A DNA stretch of 64,000 nucleotides from Siphonodentalium dalli (GCA_032622095.1 CP136064.1:4400280-4464279); one strand, 5' to 3'. Shown: positions 48,393 to 60,013, counted from the stretch's first letter. Program-made: numbers and translations. The notes: generated by a model from the sequence alone, not told the origin.

Positions 48393-49116
48393 CACTCTAA
48401 ATCTCGTTGAATAAGATTTTACTCAACATGTACTCAACAGCTGCGCAGTTATGGCCCCTAGCAACGTTGAGTAAACTATTTCTACTAAACGAGTTGAGTA
48501 AAATATTTACTCAACACTGCAACTTCTGCAAGTGAAATCGCTGAACATTCGATTGCTGTTGCTGAACAGTTGTCTGAAAAATGTGTATTTAAGAAAATGA
48601 GTTGGCTAGTAATATGTGTTGTTAGAATTCTCGCAACTGAACTGGATCGTATATGCAGCATCAGCGACCGAATCAGATTTGGAAATATCGGGAAATATAT
48701 GAAATTCCCGATATGCTTTCCGAAAATAGTATGCTGGAAGATATTAAATTGTTCTGTGATATATTTGATTCATATAGTTCATATGTCTGGATTGTTTGTG
48801 GTGTCCAGGAAATTAGAACACCGGCCTCAAAATGTTTACTCTTTAATGAGGCGATGAATTTATGAAGTTCCAACATACCTATCGGCCATCTCCTCACATC
48901 TCAATGTTGCATTCATAGATCCAACTATATATACACAGTGTTTAAATAGGGTTATTGCTCCTAGAACTGTTAATTAACGTGTTAATTAAACCCGCGAATC
49001 CGATATCATGGTTTGTCATTGTTGGGTACTCGTTACTCAACCGTTGAAAACAAACCGCTCAACAAATTATCACTCAATGTGTTGAGTAGAAATTTTACCC
49101 AACAAGATTTTCAGTG
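48393..49116. mobile_element. TIR element, ~724 bp
   Basis: Left end CACTCTAAATCTCGTTGAAT; right end, read inward, CACTGAAAATCTTGTTGGGT. Both continue into AAAATTT/ACTCAAC-type sequence, and TACTCAAC words recur inside both ends. I could not define a target duplication. The frames inside (95 and 70 codons) are not recognisable. The superfamily is undetermined. Confidence 0.5.
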
Positions 49117-49154
49117 CATATATGTGTTATTATCTTGTAATTATCCACATACTA

Positions 49155-49543
49155 TAAATTGAATTGAATTGAATTTATCTTTGTATTTTGCTTGACATAG
49201 CTCCAGACGGATTTTGAGTCTTTCTTGAAGTTAGCGACAAACTTCATTTTAAAGTCCTCATGGGCTTGCCTGGTTGCTAGGTGACGTGCAGCCACGTATT
49301 ATTTTAATGTTTTGTCCGATTTGATGTGGATATATTTCTTCTGGAACTTATGTTTCATTTGACGGCATTCAGCGATTCCTTTGTCATCCATACTGTTTCT
49401 TATTCTTCCCTGTGTTGGAGGAACTGTCTTGTCTCTGATAGTTATGATATTTCTTGTTATGTAGTCCCATGATTCCTCTACTGACATCGAATTCAGTGAC
49501 GTCCAATCCAAATGTGTAAGCAGTTCGTTTGATTTGTCATAAT
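49155..49543 (-). pseudogene. LINE linker region between endonuclease and RT
   Basis: The minus strand reads YDKSNELLTHLDWTSLNS, EESWDYITRNIITIRD, VPPTQGRIRNSMDDKGIAEC and KKYIHIKS, a stop, then ATRQAHEDFKMKFVANFKKD and SKSVWSYVKQNTK. This is the segment between endonuclease and reverse transcriptase in CR1/Jockey-like ORF2 proteins. The frame is continuous with 51317 onward once the inserted TIR element is left out. One in-frame stop. Confidence 0.75.
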
Positions 49544-51311
49544 ATTGTGGTCGTTGAAGCTGAATGTGGGAATCAACACACGGAAGAAATTTTGGATACA
49601 AGCAGATTTTGGTGTCAATAGACGCGGAAGAGACTCAGGAACAATATACCCAAAATCAGCAAAAATCCGCTTTGTGGAAACTTTGTTATCCAAGAAGGCG
49701 TCTATATTACACCAGTTCTCGAAATAAGTCATTATATGATATATTGTGGCATATATAGGAATCACACAGTTATACTAGTTTACGTACGGGAGCGAATAAA
49801 GTGACACGGACAGAAAATAATACAATCGCGGCCATGAAAAGGCTGTCAAAACGACCTCAACTCCAAGACGTACCACGAATAAAGCAACATATTGGATAAC
49901 CACCTCGGAGTTAATTGGTAATATACAGGGCTGTTGTTAAATATCTTTAAATATACGCAAATAATTACCACATATTCTTCTGAAGGATTTATCGGTCACT
50001 GCAACGCAAATCAAACACCAATGATATGCGTCATTTAAGTTTGGATTTTCTGCTTATCCAATATCCAACTGTCGGGACAAAAAAAAAAAATTCGGGCTTG
50101 CAACATACGAAGTGATGTGTCCGTCACACAGTTCAAGGTTGTTTCATTCGGATGATTATTAATTATTGATTGTAACGCAGAAACTGAAGTGCTCACCCTC
50201 GTGGTATAAATATTAGTTATATATCCAGAATGTTCAACACTCTCCATGAAAATAAACCATACACATATGTTGCAATGCTTATTACACTACAAAAACTATC
50301 ACACCTTCAATAGATTGGCAACGCATATCAAAGAGACTGTACATCGTACACTTTATGTAAGACTAATTTTCATGCTGCTACCAAACTGATTTCTTAGTAT
50401 ATAATTTAGCATTTTTTCAAAGTATGCCATCATGGATTCGTGCGATAAAAGCGAAATATTCGTGTTTCATCACTTGATCGGAGGCAACTATGACTACTTT
50501 TATGAGACACTGACAATACGATCTACACATTTTACCCTGTACTATATAAATATATCTCACACTGTTATATATCAGTGAAATTTGAAAGATCTGATGTTGT
50601 AGATACCCAAATAAATGACGACCGGGCACATTCGTGAGACTCTTATGAGTACATATAATTTTTGCTTCTAGAAAATCAATAAATTCTTACTAAGTCCCAC
50701 TTAACTGTTTAATTATACATCAAACGAATCAAAATAAACAATACAGATAAAACTGCATTATTTTTCCGTTTCTGTACGCCCACAAGTCCTGATTTAACCG
50801 TTGCACGAGACCCCGCTTTCGCGTGCTCGTGAGATACATTAGAGAAAATTCGTACATCTTTGATCAGAAGATTATCTTATACTCCGCAATCATTCTTCCT
50901 TGCTTAATTCGAGCGTTGTTTGTTCACTTTTATAGAACAATCTATTCATTAAATGTACATTTCATTAAATTTTACCCAATTTTGGCGGCCATTTCGGGAC
51001 AGGCATTCTACAGTTACGACCAGTGATAGCTTATATTTCAATATATTACGAATTTGGCACTAATGGCAGCACCTACCGTAGAAGTTCAAAATGTTGCGAT
51101 ACCAACAGCCATTTTGGACGCCATCTTGGATCCTGAATTTTGCCATGAGCGGATTTTAGCGAATTTTGATTATGTTGTCCCTGGTGTTTTCCAGCGTCGA
51201 ATGACACCAAAATTAGCTTGTATCCAATTTCTTCTTCGTTTAACTCTCCCACGACCACATTATAATCCGCTTTATAGTTTCTTCTGGTTTCAACTCTCCG
51301 ACGACCACACT
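49544..51311. mobile_element. 1.77-kb TIR transposon inside the LINE, ATAAT target duplication
   Basis: Flanked by ATAAT at 49539-49543 and 51312-51316. Left end ATTGTGGTCGTTGAAGCTGA; right end read inward AGTGTGGTCGTCGGAGAGTT. Imperfect inverted similarity continues for over 100 bases through GGATACAAGC and TTTTGGTGTCA on both sides. Removing one ATAAT and the insert restores the LINE frame. The ~1.5-kb interior has no recognisable transposase, so this is a non-autonomous or decayed element. The superfamily is not clear from the ends. Confidence 0.7.
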
Positions 51312-51325
51312 ATAATCCGCTTTAT
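51240..51325 (+). repeat. ~50-bp tandem duplication at the TIR element's right end
   Basis: AACTCTCC-ACGACCACA-TATAATCCGCTTTAT occurs twice (51240-51275 and 51291-51325). Each copy includes LINE flank (TATAATCCGCTTTAT), so the duplication arose after the insertion. Confidence 0.7.
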
Positions 51326-51440
51326 TCAATAAGTGTTTTCCCCTCTTGTCGCCACCGTGTCGACGTAGCATGTCAAGACGAAACTCAAAGTTAAGTGATC
51401 GCTTTTTCCAAGTGGCGTGAGCTAGATAGTTGATGTCTTC
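51317..51440 (-). pseudogene. LINE endonuclease C-terminal end
   Basis: The minus strand reads EEQMIEDINYLAHATWKKRS, then LNFEFRLDMLRRHGGDKRG and KHLLNKADY. It follows directly from the last minisatellite unit, in the same frame, and fits the end of a CR1-type endonuclease (the usual L-x-P-L-G-K-S-D-H block is degenerate). Confidence 0.75.
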
Positions 51441-54400
51441 AATCATTTGCTCTTCGCTAGTGAATATTAGATCCAGTACATTGGATGTCTGCCCCTGTCT
51501 GTATCTTGTTTTCTCTTCGCTAGTGAATATTAGATCCAGTACATTTGATGTCTGCCCCTGTCTGTATCTTGTATGCTCTTCGTTGGTGAATATTAGATCC
51601 AGTACATTGGATGTCTGCCCCTGTCTGTATCTTGTTTGCTCTTCGCTAGTGAATATTAGATCCAGTACATTGGATGTCTGTCCCTGTCTGTATCTTGTTT
51701 GCTCTTCGTTGGTGAATATTAGATCCAGTACATTGGATGTCTGCCCCTGTCTGTATCTTGTTTGCTCTTCGCTAGTGAATATTAGATCCAGTACATTGGA
51801 TGTCTGTCCCTGTCTGTATCTTGTTTGCTCTTCGTTGGTGAATATTAGATCCAGTACATTGGATGTCTGCCCCTGTATGTATCTTGTTTGCTCTTCGTTG
51901 GTGAATATTAGATCCAGTACATTGGATGTCTGCCCCTGTCTGTATCTTGTTTGCTCTTCGTTGGTGAATATTAGATCCAGTACATTGGATGTCTGCCCCT
52001 GTCTGTATCTTGTTTGCTCTTCGCTAGTGAATATTAGATCCAGTACATTGGATGTCTGTCCCTGTCTGTATCTTGTTTGCTCTTCGTTGGTGAATATTAG
52101 ATCCATTACATTGGATGTCTGCCCCTGTATGTATCTTGTTTGCTCTTCGTTGATGAATATTAGATCCAGTACATTGGATGTCTGCCCCTGTCTGTATCTT
52201 GTTTGCTCTTCGCTAGTGAATATTAGATCCAGTACATTGGATGTCTGCCCCTGTCTGTATCTTGTTTGCTCTTCGCTAGTGAATATTAGATCCAGTACAT
52301 TGGATGTCTGCCCCTGTCTGTATCTTGTTTGCTCTTCGTTGGTGAATATTAGATCCAGTACATTGGATGTCTGCCCCTGTCTGTATCTTGTTTGCTCTTC
52401 GCTAGTGAATATTAGATCCAGTACATTGGATGTCTGTCCCTGTCTGTATCTTGTTTGCTCTTCGTTGGTGAATATTAGATCCAGTACATTGGATGTCTGC
52501 CCCTGTCTGTATCTTGTTTGCTCTTCGCTAGTGAATATTAGATCCAGTATATTGGATGTCTGTCCCTGTCTGTATCTTGTTTGCTCTTCGTTGGTGAATA
52601 TTAGATCCAGTACATTGGATGTCTGCCCCTGTCTGTATCTTGTTTGCTCTTCGTTGGTGAATATTAGATCCAGAACATTGGATGTCTGCCCCTGTCTGTA
52701 TCTTGTTTGCTCTTCGCTAGTGAATATTAGATCCAGTACATTGGATGTCTGCCCCTGTCTGTATCTTGTTTGCTCTTCGCTAGTGAATATTAGATCCAGT
52801 ACATTGGATGTCTGCCCCTGTCTGTATCTTGTTTGCTCTTCGCTAGTGAATATTAGATCCAGTACATTGGATGTCTGCCCCTGTCTGTATCTTGTTTGCT
52901 CTTCGCTAGTGAATATTATATCCAGTACATTGGATGTCTGCCCCTGTCTGTATCTTGTTTGCTCTTCGTTGGTGAATATTAGATCCAGTACATTGGATGT
53001 CTGCCCCTGTCTGAATCTTGTTTGCTCTTCGCTAGTGAATATTAGATCCAGTACATTTGATGTCTGCCCCTGTCTGTATCTTGTTTGCTCTTCGCTAGTG
53101 AATATTGGATCCAGTACATTGGATGTCTGCCCCTGTCTGTATCTTGTTTGCTCTTCGTTGGTGAATATTAGATCCAGTACATTGGATGTCTGTCCCTGTC
53201 TGTATCTTGTTTGCTCTTCGTTGGTGAATATTAGATCCAGTACATTGGATGTCTGCCCCTGTCTGTATCTTGTTTGCTCTTCGTTGGTGAATATTAGATC
53301 CAGTACATTGGATGTCTGCCCCTGTCTGTATCTTGTTTGCTCTTCGTTGGTGAATATTAGATCCAGTACATTGGATGTCTGTCCCTGTCTGTATCTTGTT
53401 TGCTCTTCGTTAGTGAATATTAGATCCAGTACATTACATGTCTGCCCCTGTCTGTATCTTGTTTGCTCTTCGCTAGTGAATATTCGATCCAGTACTTTGG
53501 ATGTCTGCCCCTGTCTGTATCTTGTTTGCTCTTCGTTAGTGAATATTAGATTCAGTACATTGGATGTCTGTCCCTGTCTGTATCTTGTTTGCTCTTCGTT
53601 GGTGAATATTAGATCCAGTACATTGGATGTCTGCCCCTGTCTGTATCTTGTTTGCTCTTCGCTAGTGAATATTAGATATAGTACATTGGATGTCTGTCCC
53701 TGTCTGTATCTTGTTTGCTCTTCGCTAGTGAATATTAGATCCAGTGCATTGGATGTCTGCCCCTGTCTGTATATTGTTTGCTCTTCGCTAGTGAATATTA
53801 GATCCAGTACATTGGATGTCTGCCCCTGTCTGTATCTTGTTTGCTCTTCGCTAGTGAATATTAGATCCAGTACATTGGATGTCTGCCCCTGTCTGTATCT
53901 TGTTTGCTCTTCGCTAGTGAATATTAGATCCAGTACATTGGATGTCTGCCCCTGTCTGTATCTTGTTTGCTCTTCGCTAGTGAATATTAGATCCAGTACA
54001 TTGGATGTCTGCCCCTGCCTGTATCTTGTTTGCTCTTCGCTATTGAATATTAGATCCAGTACATTGGATGTCTGCCCCTGTCTGTGTCTTGTTTGCTCTT
54101 CGTTGGTGAATATTAGATCCAGTACATTGGATGTCTGCCCCTGTCTGTATCTTGTTTGCTCTTCGTTGGTGAATATTAGATCCAGTATATTGGATGTCTG
54201 CCCTGTCTGTGTCTTGTTTGCTCTTCGCTAGTGAATATTAGATCCAGTACATTGGATGTCTGCCCCTGTCTGAATCTTGTTTGCTGTTCGCTAGTGAATA
54301 TTAGATCCAGTACATTGGATGTCTGCCCCTGTCTGTATCTTGTTTGCTCTTCGCTAGTGAATATTCGATCCAGTACATTGGATGTCTGCCCCTGTCTGTA

Positions 54401-54985
54401 TCTTGTTTGCTCTTCGTTGGTGAATATTAGATCCAGTACATTGGATGTCTGTCCCTGTCTGTATCTTGTTTGCTCTTCGTTGGTGAATATTAGATCCAGT
54501 ACATTGGATGTCTGCCCCTGTCTGTATCTTGTTTGCTCTTCGTTGGTGAATATTAGATCCAGTACATTGGATGTCTGCCCCTGTCTGTATCTTGTTTGCT
54601 CTTCGTTGGTGAATATTAGATCCAGTACATTGGATGTCTGTCCCTGTCTGTATCATGTTTGCTCTTCGTTAGTGAATATTAGATCCAGTACATTGGATGT
54701 CTGTCCCTGTATGTATCTTGTTTGCTCTTCGTTGGTGAATATTAGATCCAGTACATTGGATGTCTGTCCCTGTCTGTATCTTGTTTGCTCTTCGTTAGTG
54801 AATATTAGATCCAGTACATTGGATGTCTGTCCCTGTCTGTATCTTGTTTGCTCTTCGTTGGTGAATATTAGATCCAGTATATTGGATGTCTGTCCCTGTC
54901 TGTATCTTGTTTGCTCTTCGTTGGTGAATATTAGATCCAGTACATTGGATGTCTGTACCTGTCTGTATCTTGTTTACTCTCTTAG
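51441..54985 (-). repeat. 63-bp minisatellite derived from the LINE endonuclease, ~56 units
   Basis: About 56 tandem units of 63 bp. On the minus strand each unit codes 21 residues containing TRYRQGQTSN, VLDLIFTNEE and Q (or S for N). The single-copy flanks on both sides continue the same protein: GNFNFDDIN upstream and MIEDINYL downstream. The repeat is thus an amplification of the end of the LINE endonuclease domain. Because 63 is a multiple of three, long frames stay open on both strands. The 933- and 280-codon plus-strand frames (51430-54231, 54231-55073; CSSLVNIRSSTLDVCPCLYL) are antisense artefacts, separated by a one-base deletion near 54200. Two main variants alternate (CGCTAG / CGTTGG). 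Confidence 0.95.
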
Positions 54986-55265
54986 ATTTTGCTGTAGCAG
55001 TGTGTCATTATTTCCCTCCAGAAACTTGTTTGCATCTGAATCTACACCATATGTTGTACGTCTAATCTCTTAGTTAATGTCATCGAAGTTAAAATTTCCT
55101 GATATTAGTTTATGGGAGTATCTTCTATCATCCATATCCTTCATTTGCATGGTGACTTCCTTGTTATTTTCTTCAGAACTGTGAGGGCTCCTATAAATTC
55201 CCCCGATGAGTAATTGATATCTGTTTGGCAGGCACCATTGCATGAACGTACCCTAACTCTTCGTT
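54986..55265 (-). pseudogene. LINE endonuclease (APE-type), N-terminal part
   Basis: The minus strand reads NRYQLLIGGIYRSPHSSEEN, then RRYSHKLISGNFNFDDIN, a stop, TTYGVDSDANKFLEG and LLQQNLRE. IYRSPHSS and the GDFN-like box (here GNFN, the usual D replaced by N) are apurinic/apyrimidinic endonuclease motifs of CR1/Jockey LINEs. Two stops and the changed residue indicate a dead copy. I could not follow the frame further upstream, and ORF1 was not identified. Confidence 0.75.
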
Positions 55266-56400
55266 CCTCCTTTTGTTTGAATCTTTCGTAAAATTTCGTT
55301 TGGAAGGATTCCCCCACCATTTCCTGTTAAATATCTTCGACAATTACCTCTCTGATAGTACACACCCTTTCACTAACTTTGGAACCAATATTTTCTTCAA
55401 TTTCTTTGTCCTGTTATTTCGATTTTTTTTTTAATCAGTATGGTATTCATTTTTTTGGTTTAATTTGGTAATGACCGTTCTCATACATACCTCAATAATT
55501 TACAGTGTTGATTATGTTGAGCCACCCTTTACAGTTTTGATGATTATGTTGAGCCAACCTTTACAGTTTTGATGATCATGTTGAGCAAACCTTTCGACAG
55601 TAGGTCACCTGGATGTACTCGTCCAAGTAAATGTTGAAATTGTAGCTACATTTAATGAAAAACTTTATCCATTTAGTGATATGGTAGATCCTTCGATCTG
55701 CTCCTTGGTCATCTGATAATTTGGATGTCCTTTTCCTTTGTTCCAGTTGATTATCGAGATTGGTGGAATTTCCAGGAAGTAGACACTAAGTTTCCTTATA
55801 TATCTTAATGTCGTTGTATATTGTCCAAATGTTGATATGCTATTGCCTGTTGCTTTCTCTGTGTTTGTGTTTCAAGTAGATGTAGGATCCCTGCTTGACT
55901 GTGACATCACACGTTCAAACTCAGATGAAACGCTATAATTCTTCGTAGCTGTTGTGGTATAGTGTAATGTGGTGTCGATGTATCTTTACAATTTACTGAT
56001 GCGCATTACTTCATACTTGGCTGCATGACTTCACATAAAATATCAATCGTTTCCGCGAATTGAAAACAAATTATGCTATTTGCGGTTTCAGTTTTCAAAC
56101 ACAAAAAAAATAGGCTTAAAAACTCCATACATTCGAAAAATATGTCGGGAAGATGTTTAACATTATACAATTTGTATCATACTTTCCTTTTTTGAACTTG
56201 ATGGATTTCCAAAATATGTTATTTTGAAGGTTTTGTTTTGTACTAAACTTATTCTCTGAACATTTCCCACCAATGAATACGAATCATTTAGCTCTTGTCT
56301 TAGCTGTTTATCGTCTGCATTCATACCCGAATTCTCCCCCAATTGAATAATAGACCCTTCCAATTTTTACTTGTATAAATGAATTGGAGAATCCATTTAG
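55266..56400. other. Unassigned sequence, possibly more LINE
   Basis: No clear frame. A 32-bp motif (GATGATTATGTTGAGCCAAC and CTTTACAGTTTT) is repeated about three times at 55504-55595. A 66-codon minus-strand frame at 56163-56363 has no recognisable motif. Confidence 0.35.
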
Positions 56401-56404
56401 GTAA

Positions 56405-56998
56405 GAAAGGGCAAAACTGCACTCGTAAAAAGTGTTATTTTGCAGAAGTTCTCGGTACTTGAAAACAATGAAATTTTAAAGATGTTCCTATCATAGAAGT
56501 ATAGAAATTGGACTTATACATTTTGTGTCAAACTGTTATTATATACCAAATTTCAATGTGAAATTCTAGACAGATTTTGACCAAATCTATTTTGAAATAT
56601 CAAGAATTGTAGGAAAACAGTTTTATTGCTAGATTACTCACCGAATAGTCGCCAACACCAATAAATGGTCGGCACAAAGTTTTATGAAAGTCAATTATCA
56701 CTGTGAAGGGAAGAACAGCAGAAACTGATTACATATATTTGCAACCCGGGGATTTCCCTGGTCCTGGCATGGCAAAAGCAATAGCATTAGTCATGCTCGG
56801 AGAGCCACGGTGGACAACTCTAGTTAACACAACATAGAGCGCATCGAACGAGGCATACAATCGATTGCAAGCAACGAAACCATTGAAATGATATGCCCCG
56901 CCTCGCACTTAATATGTCACGTATGGCAGCTGAATGGTGTGTAATGTCTTCAATATAAAAAAGGAATTCTTACGCTATGTTAATTCCTTGGCCATTTG
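56405..56998 (+). repeat. Dispersed repeat with kappaB-like motif, copy 3 (longest)
   Basis: Starts AAAACTGCACTCGTAAAAAG, continues through CAGATTTTGACCAAATCTAT, TAGTCGCCAACACCAATAAA and GCAACCCGGGGATTTCCCTGG to TTCCTTGGCCATTTG. It resumes at 57454-57570 after an insertion. It shows the state without the Helitron at 56957/56958. No coding capacity recognised. Confidence 0.7.
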
Positions 56999-57453
56999 GG
57001 TTACAGGACACCAATTATTCTCCATAGGCGACAGTGTTAACGTCCGGGGCTATGCTCGATTCCTTGTGAATTCAGGAACTTTCTAACCTAATCAATTTTG
57101 AAGAATGGCCCTTCGGACCCAATTTGACCCAAAAAAATTAATAGGTACGTGCTGGTTTTCCACCTTTAAATTTACCGCTTTTGATACTGCCCTAATTTCG
57201 CAGAAAAATTCATCACCAAATTTTCAAACATACCCCCATTAAATGCCAGGTTAATTATTTCACCCACTCTGTATCAATATTCATCTAGGTATAATATTTC
57301 CATGGTGGCTTTGATTTTTTCTTGTTTTTGCATTAATTTTATTTCAATCATAATCAACCATTCAGCTGTCAGATGTGATTTTATGCTGACTTGAGTGTGG
57401 GTGACAGCACACCAAGGGGGGGGGTAATTTTTTATCATTGGTGTATTATAACC
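56999..57453. mobile_element. 455-bp TIR element inside the dispersed repeat
   Basis: Left end GGTTACAGGACACCAATTAT; right end read inward GGTTATAATACACCAATGAT. The other copy of the host repeat (45480-45510) has GGCCATTTGTGTGCGC with no insert. Possible flanks ATTTG / ATATG are an imperfect duplication. The superfamily is unknown and no transposase is seen. Confidence 0.65.
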
Positions 57454-57570
57454 TATATGTGCGATTGTTCGCCAATGGTCTACATTGGACGGCGACTTGG
57501 GGTGGAGAGAAGTGAGTGAGTTAGTTTATTCGGACCAAGGCTCGGGATAGCGTGGTAAAGGCGCATGCTT

Positions 57571-58164
57571 ATGCATTATTTCCATAGCATAGAGGACCCA
57601 CCACGTGGGTCCGGTGAATCGAATTGGTGGTATTTTTTTATTGTGGATTTTTTTGCAAAAAGGGGGAAGTTGTAGAAATACCAATTTAATTCAACGAATA
57701 AGTATAGACATGGACCAGTCTAGAGGTTTCAAATTCGGGAAGTCACTTCGTCTCCGTGTTTGATTATTAGGGAGAAGTGGATTGTTGTCAGAGAGAAGTA
57801 ACAATGGCTGAAATTATATTTACACCCCCCCCCCATTATCACCCTTCTATGATCCAATCCAAGTATTATGCAACACAATATCACATTTATAAAACCATTG
57901 TAGTGAGTAACGACACCAGATATACTTTAAATATTATGTTGGGACATATGTACACTGTTATATGGGAGACAAGTCACTTCTCTTTGACTTCTTTCTGGGA
58001 CAAATATAGGGAGAAGTGGCACATTTTAGTGAGAATGTGTCTCACAAGTCGCCCTCCTGACTTGTCCATGACTATGGATTGGGTTGACACCATCTACTTA
58101 TCGCCAAGCAAGCCCCATAGGGACCCCTCATTCCCTTTTTATGATCGTGAATAATCATATATAT
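57571..58164. other. Unassigned spacer with repeated GGGAGAAGTGG words
   Basis: AGTCACTTC and GGGAGAAGTGG words recur at 57740, 57770, 57970 and 58008. They look like a partly decayed repeat. The 125-codon frame at 57777-58154 runs through these words and has no recognised motif. Confidence 0.35.
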
Positions 58165-58265
58165 GTGCAGGAGATGTCCCGTTAATCAAATATACTAGAG
58201 ATCCGGGATCAAGAGCCTCCATCCCGGATCTCTAGTATATTTGATTAACGGGACATCTCGTGCAC
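58165..58265. mobile_element. 101-bp foldback MITE
   Basis: GTGCAGGAGATGTCCCGTTA is mirrored by TAACGGGACATCTCGTGCAC, with AATCAAATATACTAGAGATC mirrored inside and an ~11-base loop. One mismatch in the outer arm. Target duplication unclear. Confidence 0.75.
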
Positions 58266-58840
58266 AGATATCCATGATTCACGCTTCCACTTGACAATTT
58301 GTCAATGGCAAAAATAATTCACAATTTGGCAAAAAATATTTTCATTTGGCAAAAAAAAAAGCAAGTCACTTATTCCTAAATAAAGTCTAATAATATTAAC
58401 TAATACCACTCATTTCTGGAAAATCTTTCATCACTGGTATTAGAGGTGATTTAGAAGGTTATGAAAAGTTAACACCTCTATCAAGATACAATTAATCCGA
58501 TATCATGGTGTTTACATAGCTGATCCTCTTTGTTTTCACGTGCCTTTCTGATGAAGAAACCCTTCCACGATTCCATTGTTATGTTGTTGGTTTATTATTC
58601 TATGATAAACCCAAGTATAGAGGCGAGAATTATCAGTAATTAACTGCTTTCCTATCGATATCAATGGCCGCTCAAGCATCGATTGTCGAAATAGCCAAAA
58701 TAAAAAGCACGATGTAGAGCTCATAGAATTTGGAGTTTGGAGTTTCGGGCCGACTATGGTTCGGTTCGGTGTGAGAACATTTTGAAATCTGAACAAGAGA
58801 ATCGCAAAATCCTAGCATCTAGACTAGTCTCAAGCCTTCC
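58266..58840. other. No recognisable feature
   Basis: AT-rich sequence. TTTGGCAAAAAA words repeat near 58330-58360. No gene seen. Confidence 0.35.
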
Positions 58841-58844
58841 TAGA

Positions 58845-59185
58845 GTTGGAAATTTCCAACCTGACACCCCCACTTAGGTTGGAAAATTTCCAACTGATGA
58901 CAATTCCAATGACCAAATGTAGGAAAATATTGTTTCCTTAAATTAACTAGCAGTTTGTGACTGGCGACGGGGGAGGGACCAGGACACAAGCTTTCCAAGT
59001 GTTGGAAATTTCCAACCTGACATCCCCCTAAAGTTGGAAAATTTCCAACTGATGGCCTTTTCAGGCCAAAATTTTGATCAAAAGTAGGAAAATATGCAAA
59101 TATAGGTCCAAAAACAATAAAATGTTTGAAAATCAAACTACAAGAACATTTTCAACCTATTGTTGGTGTGAAATTTCCAACTAGT
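58845..59185 (+). repeat. ~156-bp tandem pair with GTTGGAAATTTCCAAC palindromes
   Basis: GTTGGAAATTTCCAACCTGA starts at 58845 and again at 59001. Each is followed by a CCCC block and GTTGGAAAATTTCCAACTGA. A third partial copy ends near 59185. The 98-codon minus-strand frame here is repeat-driven. Confidence 0.65.
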
Positions 59186-59194
59186 GTTGGGTCA

Positions 59195-59640
59195 AACTGC
59201 ACTCGTAAAAAGTGTTATATTATGGACGTTCTCTTGCCTGAAAACAATGCAATTTACAAGATGTATCACTACAGAAATAGGATTTATGAATTATGTGTCA
59301 AATAAATCGCAATACCAAAGTTCAATATGAAATTCTACACAGATTTTGACCAAATCTATTTTGAAATATGAAAAATTGTAGGAAAACAGTTTTATTGCTA
59401 GATTACTCACCGAATAGTCGCCAACACCAATAAATGGTCGGCACTAAGTTTTATGAGAGTTAATTATCACTATGAAATATGAAGTGAAGAACAAGAAAAA
59501 CCACAACAAATCGTATGCAGTTACATCTATGCAACCCGGGGATTTCCCTGGTCCCTGGCATGGCTATAGCTAATAGGATGGAAGTGTGCCATAGTAATAC
59601 AAATAATGTAGAGCGAACGATAGTCATGCACGGAGAGTTT
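59195..59640 (+). repeat. Dispersed repeat with kappaB-like motif, copy 4
   Basis: Matches 56405 onward from AAACTGCACTCGTAAAAAGT, with GCAACCCGGGGATTTCCCTGG at about 59530. It breaks off after GTCATGCACGGAGAG. Confidence 0.7.
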
Positions 59641-59935
59641 TATGAGAATTAATTATCACTAAGAAGGGAAGAACAGAAGAAAAAAACAACAACAAATCGT
59701 ATGCAATTAATTACACGCAGGCGTATATACACGCAACCCGGGGATTTCCCTGGTTCGGCATGACGGGAGCTAAAGAGATGAAAGTGTGCCATTGTAATTA
59801 AATATTGCAGAGCGGTCATGCATGGAGAGCCACGGGAGACAACTCTAGTTAACACAACATAGAGCACAATGAACAAAGCATGCCGTTGATGGCAAGCAAC
59901 GAAGTAATTGAAATTATATCGTTTACGTGACATTT
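59635..59935 (+). repeat. Dispersed repeat with kappaB-like motif, copy 5
   Basis: Starts GTTTTATGAGAATTAATTAT, with GCAACCCGGGGATTTCCCTGG at about 59733, then GACAACTCTAGTTAACACAA and GATGGCAAGCAACGAAG. It is directly joined to copy 4, as if one inserted in or recombined with the other. Confidence 0.7.
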
Positions 59936-60013
59936 TCTGCTGACCATTCTTCGGAATAAAGGTCAAATTGTTATGTATGATGAGGACTGTCGGCAGACTA
60001 TGTACACTTATTG

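Noticed and set aside
51430-55073. Open frames of 933 and 280 codons (CSSLVNIRSSTLDVCPCLYL repeats) as a giant repeat protein
   Set aside because: They are antisense to an in-frame LINE endonuclease fragment amplified as a 63-bp minisatellite. A period divisible by three keeps any stop-free frame open. No start region, splice context or non-repeat domain supports a protein.
57777-58154. 125-codon plus-strand frame
   Set aside because: No recognised motif. It overlies repeated GGGAGAAGTGG / AGTCACTTC words. I could not exclude a gene, but nothing supports one.
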